A stretch of 7,130 nucleotides of DNA from Pseudomonadota bacterium. Lineage in GTDB: Bacteria > Pseudomonadota > Gammaproteobacteria > Pseudomonadales > Cellvibrionaceae. Both the position numbers and the translations under genes were made by a program. Shown here piece after piece: positions 6,307 through 7,130 of this stretch. The stretch is from assembly GCA_023416875.1 (NCBI GenBank), contig JAEZGT010000247.1:1-7130 (forward strand). Reading direction: 5' to 3'. A model generated the notes under the pieces. The model worked only from the letters and a program-made list of their open reading frames with translations, ran no database searches and was not told the origin of the DNA. Positions within the stretch are counted from its first letter, which is position 1. Each line of letters starts with the position of its first letter.

Positions 6307-6927
6307 CTATTGGTAAAGCGCAATAATGCGTTTTTTGTCAGACTCAATAAATTTCCGGAAATCGCGGCCCCGTTTTGGGGGGTAGTCGGTAATTCCTCCA
6401 TCTATTCGATGTTTTAGGCCCAGTTTGTGTGCGAATTCATGAGCATCGGTCATAGCCCATGTGTTTTTTGGAGAATGCGGATTTAGCAAAACAGCATTTC
6501 CCCACTTGAAATGCTTGTAGGAAGGAGCCCATCCGCCGATCATAAGGGCTGTCTCGCAATCACAAAGCTTTAGACCCTGGGCTAGCTCGGCAAGATTGGT
6601 TCCATGAATGCGCAAATCAGGTTTTTGTACGGATGGAGTAAAACTCATCTCAAAGCCGGCGTTTCGGTACATAGTATGAATGTTATTTAAACCGGCCTTA
6701 GCGCGTTCAAGATGGCCCGTTAGAACGTATGTCATCGATATTTGGACCTTTCCGTTTTTTACCTGAACCTTTCCATGGTAGTGAGGATTTTTTTCGTCTT
6801 TAACGGATGTTCCTGCGGGGTTGCCAGCTAGGTTCTCAACGCCTTTTTGCGTGAGGCCACAATCAGAGATTGATTGAGCGTTGCAGTGTTTTAGATCGGT
6901 CCTTTCATTGGTGAAATAAGTGTCCAT
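6307..6927 (-). CDS. Zinc metalloprotease-like protein (HExxHxxGxxH), possible secreted effector
   Basis: This 206-residue protein carries HEFAHKLGLKH (163-173), a complete metzincin zinc site with three histidines and catalytic E164, followed by R174 and the segment GGITDYPPKRG (177-187). Metzincins place a Met-turn at about this point (as in the family pattern S/G-I-M-x-Y); here the position reads Thr (T180). The N-terminal 160 residues match no family I know. They contain four cysteines (C15, C23, C122, C124) and no signal peptide or membrane segment. The ATG at 6927 is preceded by AGGA eight bases upstream, and an in-frame TAA occurs at 6984-6982, so the gene is a free-standing unit rather than a visible piece of a larger Rhs or VgrG protein. 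A lipoprotein gene follows after 13 bp. Without a signal peptide, export would need a dedicated machine such as type VI secretion. A cytoplasmic protease is the alternative. Confidence 0.8.
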   Translation of the reverse strand: MDTYFTNERTDLKHCNAQSISDCGLTQKGVENLAGNPAGTSVKDEKNPHYHGKVQVKNGKVQISMTYVLTGHLERAKAGLNNIHTMYRNAGFEMSFTPSVQKPDLRIHGTNLAELAQGLKLCDCETALMIGGWAPSYKHFKWGNAVLLNPHSPKNTWAMTDAHEFAHKLGLKHRIDGGITDYPPKRGRDFRKFIESDKKRIIALYQ

Positions 6928-6936
6928 CGAATATTT

Positions 6937-6943
6937 CCTTTCC
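6937..6943 (-). promoter_or_regulatory. Ribosome binding site of the metalloprotease gene
   Basis: On the minus strand the purine-rich AAGGAAAGGAAA lies just upstream, with its nearest AGGA about eight bases before the ATG at 6927. It is the strongest site in the window and supports this start. Confidence 0.6.
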
Positions 6944-6960
6944 TTGTGATTGATATGTAA

Positions 6961-7021
6961 TCGGCAAATACCCTGACAACCTTACGCTTGCCGAGTGCCT
7001 CCGCTTGGCCGAGGCTGCCGA
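6961..7021. repeat. Cluster of short direct and inverted repeats in the metalloprotease leader
   Basis: TCGGCAA (6961-6967) is inverted as TTGCCGA (6988-6994), and TGCCGA recurs at 7016-7021. CGCTTGCCGAG (6985-6995) is nearly repeated as CGCTTGGCCGAG (7002-7013). GCCTC (6997-7001) and GAGGC (7011-7015) form a further hairpin. The cluster lies between the candidate promoter and the start codon, so it may fold in the 5' leader. It could also be a recombination junction. Confidence 0.45.
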
Positions 7022-7050
7022 ATTCTAGGCTTCTCACTCGAATAGATCAA
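7022..7050 (-). promoter_or_regulatory. Candidate sigma70 promoter of the metalloprotease-lipoprotein unit
   Basis: On the minus strand TTGATC (7050-7045, four of six) and TAGAAT (7027-7022, five of six) are separated by exactly 17 bases. Transcription would start near 7015, giving a leader of about 88 bases that includes the repeat cluster. Confidence 0.5.
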
Positions 7051-7091
7051 CGGACCCTATCTCTGTAAGTTCTAAAAAGCCCTCTCAGCTG

Positions 7092-7130
7092 CTATATTCG
7101 CCCACCATTCTCGATGAGGCTATCCCCTGC
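7092..7130 (-). other. Possible 3' end of an upstream minus-strand gene
   Basis: One minus-strand frame is open from the window edge for twelve codons (AGDSLIENGGRI) to a TAG at 7094-7092. Downstream, a weak AGCT/GGCT stem followed by TTTTT (about 7088-7071) might be its terminator. Twelve codons are too few to show coding or to identify a product. Confidence 0.2.

Noticed and set aside
6294..6401. An upstream start for the lipoprotein
   Set aside because: It would overlap the protease gene and place 36 residues in front of a complete signal peptide that has its own good ribosome binding site.
7114..7130. ATG AGG CTA at the right edge as a plus-strand gene start
   Set aside because: Only five codons are visible and there is no ribosome binding site.
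1..7130. CRISPR arrays, tRNA or rRNA genes, insertion sequences
   Set aside because: No regularly spaced repeats, cloverleaf arms, rRNA sequence, transposase motifs or terminal inverted repeats with target duplications were seen.

Overview
The window looks like chromosomal DNA of a gammaproteobacterium, probably in or near the Cellvibrionaceae (Cellvibrio/Saccharophagus/Teredinibacter type). This rests on FldB-, YqcA- and MnmC-type proteins that read like the enterobacterial and pseudomonad versions, a DASH-type cryptochrome, a CHASE3 chemoreceptor, and a protein with a GlyGly-CTERM-like tail. The genus is an inference; no search was run.

Left part (1-1406, minus strand): a tight operon runs yqcA-like short flavodoxin, then fldB-type long flavodoxin, then mnmC (cut by the window edge). 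The joins are ATGA and TGATG overlaps, so translation is probably coupled. A possible promoter lies at 1436-1464. Diverging from it (1561-2874, plus strand) is a DASH cryptochrome/photolyase. It keeps the FAD-proximal Asn and two of the three electron-transfer tryptophans, but differs from the family at several conserved catalytic-core positions.

Middle part (2875-5809, plus strand): a GTG-started exported protein of unknown function with a signal peptide and a Gly-Gly/hydrophobic/basic tail (3058-3900) is followed by a 241-bp leader with nested inverted repeats. Then comes a methyl-accepting chemotaxis protein (4142-5782: TM1, CHASE3, TM2, HAMP, signalling hairpin). A strong symmetrical terminator at 5786-5809 closes this unit and can also stop the converging unit from the right.

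Right part (5841-7130, minus strand): this stretch is visibly poorer in G+C. It encodes a two-gene unit: a 206-residue protein without a signal peptide but with a perfect HExxHxxGxxH zinc-protease motif, followed 13 bp later by a 150-residue lipoprotein with four extra cysteines. The layout suggests a secreted metalloprotease effector with a periplasmic lipoprotein immunity partner, possibly of a type VI secretion system. It has its own candidate promoter and a repeat-rich leader. This pair is the best candidate for something undescribed. No rRNA, tRNA, CRISPR array or insertion sequence was seen, and no gene-free stretch exceeds 300 bases.
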